Positions 47,180-56,083 of a DNA stretch of 64,000 nucleotides are shown in pieces. Numbering within the stretch: position 1 is the first letter of the stretch; the number at the start of each line of letters is the position of its first letter. This stretch comes from Pseudolabrys sp. Root1462. Its GTDB lineage: Bacteria > Pseudomonadota > Alphaproteobacteria > Rhizobiales > Xanthobacteraceae. A program made the position numbers and the translations under genes. Under the pieces are notes generated by a model. That model saw nothing but the letters and a program-made list of their open reading frames with translations, did no database searches and had not been told where the DNA came from. Location: the NCBI RefSeq assembly GCF_001426945.1, contig NZ_LMFS01000001.1:2810922-2874921 (forward strand), given 5' to 3'.

Positions 47180-47323
47180 CTACCGGAAGATACCGAGACC
47201 GATGAGACCGATGACAATCAAATACGCCGCGACGATGAAATTCAGCAGGCGCGGCACAATGAGAATGAGGACGCCGGCAAGCAGGGCGACAATGGGCTGC
47301 AAATGGGCGACGCCGATGACCAT
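47180..47323 (-). CDS. DUF3096 small membrane protein
   Basis: A 47-residue protein, mostly two hydrophobic helices: LQPIVALLAGVLILIVP, then RLLNFIVAAYLIVIGLIGLG. The whole sequence fits DUF3096. It starts at the ATG at 47323 after an AGGAAG site; the upstream in-frame part is not protein-like. The role is unknown. It lies between glyS and ppdK. Confidence 0.8.
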   Translation of the reverse strand: MVIGVAHLQPIVALLAGVLILIVPRLLNFIVAAYLIVIGLIGLGIFR

Positions 47324-47393
47324 GGGAGCTTCCTTTTTTGGGGGGCAGGACGGATGGAACAACGGATGAAGTAGCACGGAGTTCCCGCCTGTT

Positions 47394-47416
47394 CACCCTC
47401 CCCGGAGGGGAAGGTG
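47394..47416. repeat. GC-rich palindrome of CCCTCCCC type
   Basis: CACCCTCCCC pairs with GGGGAAGGTG around GGA, with one mismatch. Similar palindromes occur near 52275 and 59483-59630. It lies ten bases before the glyS stop. Confidence 0.5.
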
Positions 47417-47425
47417 CGGCGTGAG

Positions 47426-49657
47426 CTACCCCTCGATGCGCGAGAAGTCGGCGACGGCGCGGGTGGCCTCGCGGATCTCGTTGAGCAAGGTCAGGCGGTT
47501 GGCGCGCACAGCCTTGTCCTCGGCATTCACCGTGACCTTGTCGAAGAAGGCATCGACCGTCGGCCGCAGTTTGGCCAGCGCGCTCATGGCCGCGGCGAAG
47601 TCTTCCTTGGCGACCGCGGCGGCGGCGTCCTGCTTGGCGGTAGCGACCGCCGTGGCGAGGGTCTTTTCTTCCGGCTCCTTGAGCAGCGCGGCGTCGACCT
47701 TGCCGGCATAAGCCTTGCCGTCCTTCTTCTCCTCGATGCGGAGGATGTTGGACGCGCGCTTGACGCCGGCGAGCAGGTTCTTGCCGTCATCGGTATCGAG
47801 GAACGCAGCGAGCGCCTCGACACGGCGAACCACCATCAGCAGATCGTCCTGGCCGGCGAGCGCGAACACCGCATCGACCAGGTCATGGCGAGCGCCCTGC
47901 TCGCGCAACTGCACCTTGAGGCGGTCGGCGAAGAACGCCAGCAGATCGAGCGTCGGCGCGAGATAGGCGTGGGCTTCGACCAGCTTCGGGCTGGCGATCT
48001 TGCGTTCCTTCTCCGACACCAGCACTTCCAGTTTCATCGCCAGTTCGATGTCGCTGCCGCTGATATTGACGATGTCGTCGTGGATCGGATGCAGCACGGC
48101 GAAGGCTTCCGCCAGCGCCTCGTCGCGCGCCACGGAGCCGAAGTGCCGCCACAGCAGCCGGCGCAACGGCAGCCGCAGTTGATTGTCGATGATGATGCGG
48201 ATGAGCCCAAGCGCCGCGCGGCGCAGCGCATAAGGATCCTTGGAGCCGGTCGGCTTTTCGTCGATCGACCAGAAGCCGACGAGGGTGTCGAGCTTGTCGG
48301 CAAGCGCCACCGCGATGGCGACGGCATCGGACGGCACCAGATCGTCCGGCCCCTTCGGCCGGTAATGATCCTCGACGGCATGCGCCACCGCTTCGTCCTC
48401 GCCCTGGGCCTCTGCGTAATAGCGGCCCATCAGCCCCTGCAGTTCGGGGAATTCGCCGACCACTTCGGTCAGAAGATCGGCTTTGCAGAGCTGCGCGGCG
48501 CGCTCGGCCTTGGTTCGGTCGGCGCCGACGAGCGGCGCCAGATCGCCGGCGAGCGCGACGATGCGGGCGATACGTTCGGCCTGGCTGCCGAGCTTCTCAT
48601 GAAACACGATGCCGGAGAACTTCGGCAGCCGGTCTTCGAGCCGCGTCTTCAGGTCGGTGTCGTAAAAGAACTTCGCGTCCGACAGACGCGCGCGGATGAC
48701 ACGCTCGTTGCCAGCGACGATGGCCTTGCCGCCGTCGGTCGCCTCGATGTTCGACACCAGGATGAACTTGTTGACGAGCTTGCTGGTCGAAGGATCGCGC
48801 AGCACGAAGCATTTCTGGTTGGCGCGAATTGTCGACCGGATCACTTCGCCGGGGATCGACAGGAATTCCTTGTCGAACGAACCCATCAGCGGCACCGGCC
48901 ATTCGACCAGGCCGGCGACTTCCGCCGTGAGGCCTTCATCCTCGACGAGTTCGAAGCCTTGGGCGAAAGCGAGGTTCTTGGCGTCGGTGCGGATGATGTC
49001 CATGCGCCGCGCCGGGTCGAGCACGACCTTGGCCTTCTCCAGCGACGCGACGTAGTCCTCGAAGCGCCTGACCTTGAAGGCGGCCGGCGCCATGAAGCGA
49101 TGGCCGCGCGTCTCGTTGCCGGCCTTGATGCCGTCGATTTCGAACGGCAGCACCACCGGCTCCTCGGTCTCCGGACCGAAGGTGGCGATGATGGAATGCA
49201 GCGGCCGCACCCAGTTGAGCTTGCCGGAACCCCACCGCATCGACTTCGGCCACGGGAAGGTGCGTACGATCTCGGGAATCATCTCCGCGATCACCTCGAC
49301 GGCGTCGCGGCCCTTTTTCTCGGTGATGGCAACGTAGAAGTCGCCCTTCTTGTCGGCCTGCACCTTGGCCTGATCGATCGAGGTCAGACCGGCGGCCTTC
49401 ATGAAGCCGGCAATCGCCTGCTCCGGGGCGCCGACCTTGGGACCCTTGCGCTCTTCCTTGAGGTCGGGCTGGCGCGCCGGCACGCCCTGCACGGTCAGCG
49501 CCAGGCGGCGCGGCGTGGCGAAGGCCTTGGCGCCCTCATAGACGAGCCCGGCCGCGACCAGCCGGTCGGTGACCAGCTTCTTCAGGTCGTCGGCGGCGCG
49601 CGCCTGCATCCGCGCCGGGATTTCCTCGGAAAACAGTTCAAGCAAAAGGTCGGGCAT
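47426..49657 (-). CDS. glyS: Glycyl-tRNA synthetase beta subunit
   Basis: A 743-residue subunit of the heterotetrameric bacterial GlyRS. The N-terminal [17 protein letters not shown] is the classic opening, [15 protein letters not shown] follows in mid-sequence, and the C-terminal anticodon-type domain begins near 590. It charges tRNA-Gly with the alpha subunit encoded at 52329-53258. Between the two lie lemA and a DUF2207 gene, on the same strand. Confidence 0.96.
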   Translation of the reverse strand: MPDLLLELFSEEIPARMQARAADDLKKLVTDRLVAAGLVYEGAKAFATPRRLALTVQGVPARQPDLKEERKGPKVGAPEQAIAGFMKAAGLTSIDQAKVQADKKGDFYVAITEKKGRDAVEVIAEMIPEIVRTFPWPKSMRWGSGKLNWVRPLHSIIATFGPETEEPVVLPFEIDGIKAGNETRGHRFMAPAAFKVRRFEDYVASLEKAKVVLDPARRMDIIRTDAKNLAFAQGFELVEDEGLTAEVAGLVEWPVPLMGSFDKEFLSIPGEVIRSTIRANQKCFVLRDPSTSKLVNKFILVSNIEATDGGKAIVAGNERVIRARLSDAKFFYDTDLKTRLEDRLPKFSGIVFHEKLGSQAERIARIVALAGDLAPLVGADRTKAERAAQLCKADLLTEVVGEFPELQGLMGRYYAEAQGEDEAVAHAVEDHYRPKGPDDLVPSDAVAIAVALADKLDTLVGFWSIDEKPTGSKDPYALRRAALGLIRIIIDNQLRLPLRRLLWRHFGSVARDEALAEAFAVLHPIHDDIVNISGSDIELAMKLEVLVSEKERKIASPKLVEAHAYLAPTLDLLAFFADRLKVQLREQGARHDLVDAVFALAGQDDLLMVVRRVEALAAFLDTDDGKNLLAGVKRASNILRIEEKKDGKAYAGKVDAALLKEPEEKTLATAVATAKQDAAAAVAKEDFAAAMSALAKLRPTVDAFFDKVTVNAEDKAVRANRLTLLNEIREATRAVADFSRIEG

Positions 49658-49726
49658 GACGGTCTATTCGATGGGGGAATGCGCCGCGTCTGCCTAGCAA
49701 GTGTGGCCGCTGGTGTCACCCGGGCG

Positions 49727-51700
49727 CTACCACCCGCCGCCACCACCACCGCCGCCGCCCCCACCCGAGCCGCCTCCGCCGCCGGAGAAACCCGACGAGC
49801 CGGACGACACCGGCACGGCCGAGGACAGCGCGCTCGAGGTCGCGGCCACCGTCGAGGCGACGGCGCTGCCGAAGTTCGAGCCCGACCAGGCGCCGCTGGT
49901 CCAGCCCGGCTGGTAGTGGCTCATGGGGTCGGCATCGTCGGGATGGGCGCGCCGGAGCGCAGCGGCGAAGGCCTCCGACCACGGCTTCTCGACACTGAGC
50001 GCCACGGCATACGGCAACAGCGCCTCGAAGCGCTCGGCGGTGATCTCCGGCGCCTGCAGGTTGAGGCGGTCCTTCTCGGCGGTCTCGAGATAGAGCTTGA
50101 AGCCGGCGAGCTGGTCCATGATCGGGCGGCCGAGCGCAGTCGGCGCGCGCATCAGATAGACGAACAAGCCGTTGAGCGCGGCAAAGCCGATGACCAGCAG
50201 GAACGGCAGCGCATGGCCTTCGACGAAGGACAGCGCCATCGGCAGCACGGTGCTGGTCAGGCCGGCGGGGATGGCGTCACGCAGGAACGACCAGGCGATG
50301 GCACCGAAAATCACGAGCACCACCAGCGTCAGCGCCGCGCGCACCGCGGTGGCGAAGGAGTTGACGCCGACGATGGCGAGAATGATCGGCGTCAGGAACA
50401 TGCCGCACCAGAACGCGGCAAAGCCGGTGAAGACGATGATCATGACGTCTTCATCGCGCATGCCGCCGAAGGCGATGATGCCGACGATGACCGCCACCGT
50501 CATCGCTGCGCCGGCGATCACCCAACCGAGATTGCGGCGGAAGAAGCGGTCCTCGCTTTCGTTTTCAATCTTGCTGACGAAATCGCTGCCGACCTTGGCG
50601 ACGGATTTGCCGTTGGCACGGTCGATCACGGCGCTGATGCCCTGCCCTTTAACCCAGTCCAGAATGGTTCGCTCGCCCGCCGGCAGCCCTGTCCCCGACG
50701 GCGCATCGGCTTTGAATTTCAAGATGAGCTTGTCGTCGCGCTGGTCGAAGCGGATGAGGCCGCGCACCGCGAGCGACAGCGCCGCGGCGGTGAAGGCGCG
50801 CCAGCGGTTGCGGCCGAAGCCCCAGTTCTCGATGTAATTGGCCAGCCCCGGCGACACATCCTTCGGCGGATAGAACAGCGGGATGATGGTGCCGGGGCGC
50901 GGATCGCGGCCGACCGCGCGCCATGCCATGACATAATAGATCAGCACGACGACGAAACCGCCGAAGCCGAGGATCCAGGCGCGATAGTCGCGCAGCATCC
51001 ACCAGAACTCGTCGGCCTGCGTCGGCGGCAGCACCGCGCCGTCCGGCAGCGCGGCGACCACGGTGAGGCCTTCCCCGGCGGCGAGCGGCCGCGTCGTCGT
51101 CACGCTGAGCACGCCGTCGTTATTGATGGCGCCGCGCCAGTCGGTGCCGCGTGCGCCGCGCGGCCCGGTGAAGGCGAGCCAGCGCGTCGGCTTGAGCTTG
51201 TCGGCAAGCTCGAGACGATAGCTGGCGGCGAGGATCGGGAAATTCCAGAAATTGCCGGTGACGTTCCAGTTCAGCTCGGGCTTGCCGTCGAACCAGCGCA
51301 CCTGCCGCGCCGTGCGATAGGCGATGACATAGGTGTGCTCGCCGGGTGCCAGCAACGTGTCCTTGTCGCCGGCGTAGATGCGGATATAGCCGCTGCTCTG
51401 CCGCTCGGTGAAATGCGGCTCGGCCTTGCCGTCGCGCGTAACGTCGATGAGCGAGAACGGCACCTCATGCAGCTTCTGCTGCGCATCCATGAAGGTCAGC
51501 GGGAAATCGCGGAAGATGCCGCGTTTGATCTGCGATCCCTCGGCGCGCACGCGGATGCGCTCGGTGACGGTGAGTTCGCCGTCCCTGGCGAGGCTGACGG
51601 TGGAATCGAAATTGAGGATCGCTTCGGCCGCAGCGGCCTCGCCGGCGCCGAGCGTCAGCGTGACGAGCAGCGCCGCGGCGATGGCCGCGAGCCGTCTCAT
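49727..51700 (-). CDS. DUF2207 membrane protein with Gly-rich C-terminus
   Basis: A 657-residue protein. The signal peptide (LAAIAAALLVTLTLGAGEAAA) is followed by the DUF2207 region with ILNFDSTVSLARDGELTVTE near residue 27. A hydrophobic helix follows near 245 (ILGFGGFVVVLIYYVM), two or three more near 405-500, and the end FSGGGGGSGGGGGG plus Trp. Such Gly-rich ends are usual in this family. The ATG at 51700 overlaps the lemA stop by four bases. The frame continues upstream but only as a shadow through lemA. LemA plus DUF2207 is a recurrent pair of unknown function. Confidence 0.88.
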   Translation of the reverse strand: MRRLAAIAAALLVTLTLGAGEAAAAEAILNFDSTVSLARDGELTVTERIRVRAEGSQIKRGIFRDFPLTFMDAQQKLHEVPFSLIDVTRDGKAEPHFTERQSSGYIRIYAGDKDTLLAPGEHTYVIAYRTARQVRWFDGKPELNWNVTGNFWNFPILAASYRLELADKLKPTRWLAFTGPRGARGTDWRGAINNDGVLSVTTTRPLAAGEGLTVVAALPDGAVLPPTQADEFWWMLRDYRAWILGFGGFVVVLIYYVMAWRAVGRDPRPGTIIPLFYPPKDVSPGLANYIENWGFGRNRWRAFTAAALSLAVRGLIRFDQRDDKLILKFKADAPSGTGLPAGERTILDWVKGQGISAVIDRANGKSVAKVGSDFVSKIENESEDRFFRRNLGWVIAGAAMTVAVIVGIIAFGGMRDEDVMIIVFTGFAAFWCGMFLTPIILAIVGVNSFATAVRAALTLVVLVIFGAIAWSFLRDAIPAGLTSTVLPMALSFVEGHALPFLLVIGFAALNGLFVYLMRAPTALGRPIMDQLAGFKLYLETAEKDRLNLQAPEITAERFEALLPYAVALSVEKPWSEAFAAALRRAHPDDADPMSHYQPGWTSGAWSGSNFGSAVASTVAATSSALSSAVPVSSGSSGFSGGGGGSGGGGGGGGGGGW

Positions 51701-52260
51701 GGGTTCGGCCCGAGCGCCACCTGCGGCACGGCGCGGTCGGCGTCGCTGGACAGTTCGAAGAACGGCCGCTCGGCAAAACCAAACAGACCGGCGACGATAT
51801 TCGAGGGGAACGACTGCACCAGCACATTCTGGTTGCGCGCCGCCCCGTTGTAATAGCGCCGCGCCATTTGCAGTTCGTTCTCCAGCGTCGAGAGCTGCTG
51901 CTGCAGTTCGAGGAAGTTGGCGCTGGCTTTCAGGTCCGGATAGCTCTCGGCCAGCGCCATCAGTTTGCCGAGCGCCAGCGACAGCGCGCCTTCGGCCTGG
52001 GCGCGGGCGGCGATGTCGTCGCGCGGCAGCGCGCTCGCCTGGCCGCGCAGCTTGACGACATCCTCGAGCACCGAGCGTTCGTGCGCGGCATAACCCTTCA
52101 CGGTCTCGACCAGGTTCGGCACCAGCTCGGCGCGTCGCTTGAGCTGCACGTCGATGCCGCTCCAGGCCTCGTTCGCCATCTGCCGCGTGCGCACCAGGCG
52201 GTTGAACAGGACGATGACGGCGATGACGACGACGGCGAGGATGACGAGAAGGATGAGCAT
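51697..52260 (-). CDS. lemA: LemA family protein
   Basis: A 187-residue protein with an N-terminal membrane helix (LILLVILAVVVIAVIVLF) and a four-helix-bundle domain. Family motifs: RLVRTRQMANEAWSGIDVQLKRR, ELVPNLVETVKGYAAHE and the YNGAARNQNVLVQSFPSNIVA block. The end of the coding region overlaps the DUF2207 start. Its biochemical job is unsettled. Confidence 0.92.
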   Translation of the reverse strand: MLILLVILAVVVIAVIVLFNRLVRTRQMANEAWSGIDVQLKRRAELVPNLVETVKGYAAHERSVLEDVVKLRGQASALPRDDIAARAQAEGALSLALGKLMALAESYPDLKASANFLELQQQLSTLENELQMARRYYNGAARNQNVLVQSFPSNIVAGLFGFAERPFFELSSDADRAVPQVALGPNP

Positions 52261-52274
52261 GGATGTCTCTCTTC

Positions 52275-52299
52275 ACCCTCCCGGGGGAAGGGGGAGGGT
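52275..52299. repeat. GC-rich palindrome of CCCTCCCC type
   Basis: ACCCTCCC and GGGAGGGT face each other around a G-rich loop, followed by AAAATGAG. It lies between lemA and glyQ, 15 bases before the lemA start. It resembles the elements at 47394 and 59483-59630. Confidence 0.5.
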
Positions 52300-52328
52300 A
52301 AAATGAGAGCCTAGCGCGTCCTTAAACT

Positions 52329-53258
52329 TTAGCCAGCCCCGCCGGCTTCGGTGGCGAGCCAGGCGGCGCCGCAGGCTTTCGCCAGTTCGCGCACGCGCAG
52401 GATGTAGCTTTGCCGCTCGGTGACGGAGATCACGCCGCGGGCATCGAGCAGATTGAAAACGTGGCTCGCCTTGATGCACTGGTCGTAGGCCGGCAGCGCC
52501 ATGCCGTGCTTCGACTTGTCGTCGTTGTAACCGGCATCGAGATACTTCTTGCACGCCTGCTCGGCCATCTTGAACTGCTCGAACAGCATGCCGGTGTCGG
52601 CGACTTCGAAATTGTGTTTGGAATATTCGCGCTCGGCCTGCAGGAACACGTCGCCGTAAGTGACCTTCTTGTCGTCGTCGCGGCCGTTGAAGTTCAAATC
52701 GTAGACGCGATCGACGCCCTGCACATACATGGCGAGACGCTCGAGGCCGTAAGTCAGTTCGCCGGCGACCGGCGCGCATTCGACACCCGCGACCTGCTGG
52801 AAGTACGTGAACTGCGACACTTCCATGCCGTCGCACCAGCATTCCCAGCCGAGACCCCAAGCCCCCAACGTCGGGCTTTCCCAGTCGTCCTCGACGAAAC
52901 GGATGTCGTGCAGATCGGACGAGATGCCGATCACCTTCAGCGAGTCGAGATAGAGCTGCTGGATGTCCGGCGGCGACGGCTTCAGGATGACCTGAAACTG
53001 ATAATAGTGCTGCAACCGGTTCGGGTTCTCACCATAGCGGCCGTCCTTCGGCCGGCGCGACGGCTGCACATAGGCGGCGTTCCACGGCTTCGGCCCCAGC
53101 GCCCGCAAGGTGGTCGCCGGGTGGAAGGTGCCGGCGCCGACTTCCATGTCGTAGGGCTGCAGAATGACGCAGCCCTGCCCGGCCCAGAACTGCTGAAGCG
53201 CGAGGATCAGGCCCTGGAACGAGCGCGACGGATCGAGATTGGCTTGCGCGGCGGGCAT
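52329..53258 (-). CDS. glyQ: Glycyl-tRNA synthetase alpha subunit
   Basis: A 309-residue catalytic subunit. [19 protein letters not shown], the motif [21 protein letters not shown], and the motif-2 region [22 protein letters not shown] are conserved, as are [19 protein letters not shown] and [20 protein letters not shown]. The first codons before the ATG at 53258 give no family sequence. The gene is separated from glyS by the LemA and DUF2207 genes. Confidence 0.96.
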   Translation of the reverse strand: MPAAQANLDPSRSFQGLILALQQFWAGQGCVILQPYDMEVGAGTFHPATTLRALGPKPWNAAYVQPSRRPKDGRYGENPNRLQHYYQFQVILKPSPPDIQQLYLDSLKVIGISSDLHDIRFVEDDWESPTLGAWGLGWECWCDGMEVSQFTYFQQVAGVECAPVAGELTYGLERLAMYVQGVDRVYDLNFNGRDDDKKVTYGDVFLQAEREYSKHNFEVADTGMLFEQFKMAEQACKKYLDAGYNDDKSKHGMALPAYDQCIKASHVFNLLDARGVISVTERQSYILRVRELAKACGAAWLATEAGGAG

Positions 53259-53453
53259 GGAACGTTCGAGCTTCCCGGTGGTTTTCAGGGGCGGCCGTTT
53301 GTTACTGATTTTAAAGGCTAACGGCGGCCGGGACCGTATCGGCGGCACCCAAATGGGTCAAGTCGAGACACTTGTAACGTTCCACTTTAGGCGATCTTGA
53401 AACGGACCGGCTAGATAGCCAGTTCAACGGCGGGCAAGAGAACAGGGATTCGA

Positions 53454-53540
53454 ATGTTGGCGTTTCAGCTCATTGGTATGGGACTGTTGGCGCTGTTTCT
53501 AGGCGCCTTGGTGACAGGCGACCACCGCGCGACCCGATAG
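53454..53540 (+). CDS. Micro-protein, single membrane helix (28 aa)
   Basis: An ATG at 53454 follows an AGGGA site by six bases. It encodes MLAFQLIGMGLLALFLGALV and an eight-residue hydrophilic tail ending in ATR. The sequence reads as one membrane helix. It sits in a spacer between divergent genes, so it has room for its own promoter. No homologue is known to me; such small helices are common in Alphaproteobacteria. Confidence 0.4.
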   Translation: MLAFQLIGMGLLALFLGALVTGDHRATR

Positions 53541-53567
53541 GTCGCACTTCCTCTCAACAAACAATCG

Positions 53568-53771
53568 TCACAGCCGGTAGTCGCCGGTCCTCGGATCGCG
53601 CCGCAAGGTCGGCCGCGCTTCGCGGTCGGTGATGCGCACCCGCACGCGGCGGCGCTCGTCGAGCTCGTCGTTGATGCGGCGGGCTTCCTTGACCACCCAA
53701 TGCACGACCATGGCGCCGCCGAGGGCAGCGAACGACCATTTCACGAGTGGCGACAGCAGAATTGCTGGCAT
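53568..53771 (-). CDS. Small membrane-anchored protein (67 aa)
   Basis: A 67-residue protein with one N-terminal helix (LLSPLVKWSFAALGGAMVVHWV) and a basic, charged C-terminal region (VKEARRINDELDERRRVRVRI, then REARPTLRRDPRTGDYRL). GGAG lies just before the ATG at 53771. The pattern, helix plus RDPRTGDYR ending, recurs in small rhizobial proteins. Function unknown. Confidence 0.6.
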   Translation of the reverse strand: MPAILLSPLVKWSFAALGGAMVVHWVVKEARRINDELDERRRVRVRITDREARPTLRRDPRTGDYRL

Positions 53772-53861
53772 AGCGGCTCCTTGAAGGACCTGGGTCCTTG
53801 CCTGCGGGCGATCATTCTGACCAATCGCGGCGATTTCGCGACCGAAAGCGCCGCTCACGCT

Positions 53862-54740
53862 TTACAACCCGTAACGCGACCAAAGGGTGCGCTCGTCGAG
53901 CGCGGAAATGATCTCGTCGGCGAAGCCGGCGCGCCCCGGCCCGCCGAATAAACCGGCGAGCGACAACCGGCGCGCCAGGAACGACCGCTCGCCGGCGATC
54001 ACTGGCATGCGGACCTTGTCGCCATAGCGCTCGCGCAGGATCGAACGCAGATCGCCGCGGCCATCGACGAGGCCGAGTTCGATGGCCCGCGCAGCGGTCC
54101 AGAACTCGCCGGAAAACAAGATGGTGTCGGCGCCGCTGAGACGGGCGCCGCGGCGCTTCTTCACCAGGTCGATGAAATGCTCGTGCATATCGGCCTGGAT
54201 CGCCTTGATGCGCTGCACGTCCTCCGGCTTCTCCTCCTGGAACGGATCGAGCATCACTTTGCGATCACCGGCGGTGTAGACACGCCGTTCGATGCCGAGT
54301 TTCTTCATCAGCTCGGGAAAGCCGAAAGTGCCGCCAACTACGCCGATCGAGCCGACGATGGAGAAGTCATCGCAGATGATCTCGTCGCCCGCGCAAGCCA
54401 GCATGTAGCCGCCGGAGGCGCCGGCATCCTCGATGAAGGCCAGCACGGTGACCTTCTTCTCCTCCGCCAGTTGGCGGATGCGGCGGAAGATCAGGTGGGA
54501 CTGCGTCGGGGAACCGCCCGGCGAATTGATCAGCAGCGCCACCGCGCGGGCCCGCGGCACGGCGAAGGCGCGATCGAGCGTGCGCGCCAGCCCGGCCAGG
54601 GTCATGCCCGGCCGCAGCGGTGTCGTCGCACCGATGACGCCAGTGAGTCGCACCACCGGTACCACCGGAATGTCCGAACGGAACCGGGGCGGCATCAGAA
54701 AGTTGAGAGCAGCCATGAGCCGCGAGAAAAAACTTGTCAT
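53862..54740 (-). CDS. S49-family serine protease (signal peptide peptidase SppA/SohB-like)
   Basis: A 292-residue protein, of the size of the short single-domain SppA group. VALLINSPGGSPTQSHLIFRR near residue 67 is the substrate-binding loop. The Ser nucleophile is in DAGASGGYMLACAGD (near 108), and the general-base Lys lies in RVYTAGDRKVMLDPF (near 160). It is predicted to be active as an oligomer at the membrane, degrading cleaved signal peptides. Confidence 0.92.
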   Translation of the reverse strand: MTSFFSRLMAALNFLMPPRFRSDIPVVPVVRLTGVIGATTPLRPGMTLAGLARTLDRAFAVPRARAVALLINSPGGSPTQSHLIFRRIRQLAEEKKVTVLAFIEDAGASGGYMLACAGDEIICDDFSIVGSIGVVGGTFGFPELMKKLGIERRVYTAGDRKVMLDPFQEEKPEDVQRIKAIQADMHEHFIDLVKKRRGARLSGADTILFSGEFWTAARAIELGLVDGRGDLRSILRERYGDKVRMPVIAGERSFLARRLSLAGLFGGPGRAGFADEIISALDERTLWSRYGL

Positions 54741-54951
54741 GCCGCCAGTTAGGCAGCCTCCGCACCCCGAGTCAAAGCCGGGCGCGGCTTCAGGCCGGTA
54801 CCGCCATGCATTAACGGAGACTGACGGCCGCGATCACCAAAAGTTGCGCAGCATTGATCGATGTCACGATTGGCGCTGAGCGCGGCGCTACCCATTTGGT
54901 GGAAGGCAGCAACGAACTCGCCAATCGAATCGTAAAGACGGAACCAAGACC

Positions 54952-55077
54952 ATGGACCCCAAACTCGCCATTATGTTTCTCCTGATCGCCTCGGTCCTGG
55001 CGTTGTCCTCGTTCCAGGGCGGCGCGTTCGAACGCGCGCGTCAGCAGATCAAGCGCCGCGTCGGCGGCGGCCGCTGA
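54952..55077 (+). CDS. Micro-protein, single membrane helix (41 aa)
   Basis: Sequence begins MDPKLAIMFLLIASVLALSS and continues with FQGGAFERARQQIKRRVGGGR. It has an N-terminal helix and a basic tail. GGAACCAAGACC before the ATG is a weak site. The stop is three bases from the convergent methyltransferase stop. I believe it is real because of its protein-like pattern and recurrence of such proteins in Rhizobiales; function unknown. Confidence 0.45.
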   Translation: MDPKLAIMFLLIASVLALSSFQGGAFERARQQIKRRVGGGR

Positions 55078-55079
55078 CG

Positions 55080-55856
55080 TCACGCTTGCGCCAACGGCAG
55101 CGGCATCGCTGCCCGTAATATGTCTTCCGCCGCGGCCGTCGGCTTGCCGGCCGCGTCGTTGAGCACCAGCGGCGGATAATTCCGCAGCCGCCCCTCGCCT
55201 TCCTTTGTCGCTCGCACCAGCACGCGGATCGGCTCGGCCTGCGGACGCGGCAGCACCGGCAACACGGCAACCGCTCCGAACGCCGGTTCCAGCGCAGCCA
55301 ACACTTCATCAAGCGCCTCAGTGCGCCAGATCAACGTCAGCACACCTTGCGGCTTGAGCAGCCAGGCGGCGCTGGCTATCCAGCGCGCCGCCAGGCCATC
55401 GTCGGCGACATGCGCCAGCCGCCGCCGCGGATCCGGCGAACTCTGCTGCCGGCCGGGATCGTTGAACGGCGGGTTCATCAGCACACGATCGAAACTGCCG
55501 GCGTGCAATCCGGCCGCAGCCAGCGCGGCAACGTCCTCGACGTCGCATGCGATCGCGCGGACGCGGTCGGCAAGATCGTTACGCTGCGCGTTTTCGCCCG
55601 CCAATTTCGCGAGCGCAGGATCGATCTCGACCAGCGTGACATCGAGTCCCGCGATACGCCGCGCCAGCGCCAATCCCGCGCCGCCGACACCGCTGCCAAG
55701 ATCGATGGCCCGCTCCCCCGCCACGCCGCCGGTCGCGGCGGCCAGCAGGATGGCGTCGTGGCCGACGCGGTGGCCGCGTTTCGGCTGCAACAGGCGCAGG
55801 CGGCCGCCGAGCACGGCGTCGTCGGTGATGCCGGGATCACCAGCCATGCTTCTCAC
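55080..55856 (-). CDS. Methyltransferase of the TrmN6 (tRNA1Val m6A) / YfiC type
   Basis: A 258-residue SAM-dependent methyltransferase. AIDLGSGVGGAGLALARR holds motif I near residue 50, and VLMNPPFNDP is the NPPF catalytic motif of N6-adenine methyltransferases near 130. The N-terminal DDAVLGGRLRLLQPKRGHRVGHDAILLAA is family-typical. It probably methylates tRNA or another nucleic acid. Start codon GTG at 55856 overlaps the preceding gene stop (GTGA); ATG at 55847 is a possible alternative. Confidence 0.85.
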   Translation of the reverse strand: MRSMAGDPGITDDAVLGGRLRLLQPKRGHRVGHDAILLAAATGGVAGERAIDLGSGVGGAGLALARRIAGLDVTLVEIDPALAKLAGENAQRNDLADRVRAIACDVEDVAALAAAGLHAGSFDRVLMNPPFNDPGRQQSSPDPRRRLAHVADDGLAARWIASAAWLLKPQGVLTLIWRTEALDEVLAALEPAFGAVAVLPVLPRPQAEPIRVLVRATKEGEGRLRNYPPLVLNDAAGKPTAAAEDILRAAMPLPLAQA

Positions 55857-56083
55857 GAATCTTGAGGCCGCAGCTCATGGCCGAGCCCGGCATCGGTGAG
55901 CAGCCGGCGCGCCGCCGCCAATTCATCGTCGGCAACCAGCACGCGGCGCGGCAGCACGCCGAGCGAACCTTCCAGCACGCTCATGTTCTGATCGAACACG
56001 AGGTGCGCGATGCCGGCGCCGTCGAGCAGCGCCGTGATCGCGGATACCAGCACCGCGTCGTTGGTGCGGACGAGTTCTTTCAT
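55853..56083 (-). CDS. DUF2007 family protein
   Basis: A 76-residue protein fitting DUF2007 (putative prokaryotic signal-transducing): MKELVRTNDAVLVSAITALL, then GVLPRRVLVADDELAAARRLL. Its ATG overlaps the stop of the glycosyltransferase gene and its stop overlaps the methyltransferase start, which gives a tightly coupled run. The family role is not known. Confidence 0.85.
   Translation of the reverse strand: MKELVRTNDAVLVSAITALLDGAGIAHLVFDQNMSVLEGSLGVLPRRVLVADDELAAARRLLTDAGLGHELRPQDS

Noticed and set aside
47414-51853. 1479-codon plus-strand frame
   Set aside because: Antisense to glyS and the DUF2207 gene; another GC-driven shadow.
49727-52276. Extension of the DUF2207 frame through lemA
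   Set aside because: The 192 upstream codons are a shadow of lemA in another frame; the signal peptide starts at 51700.
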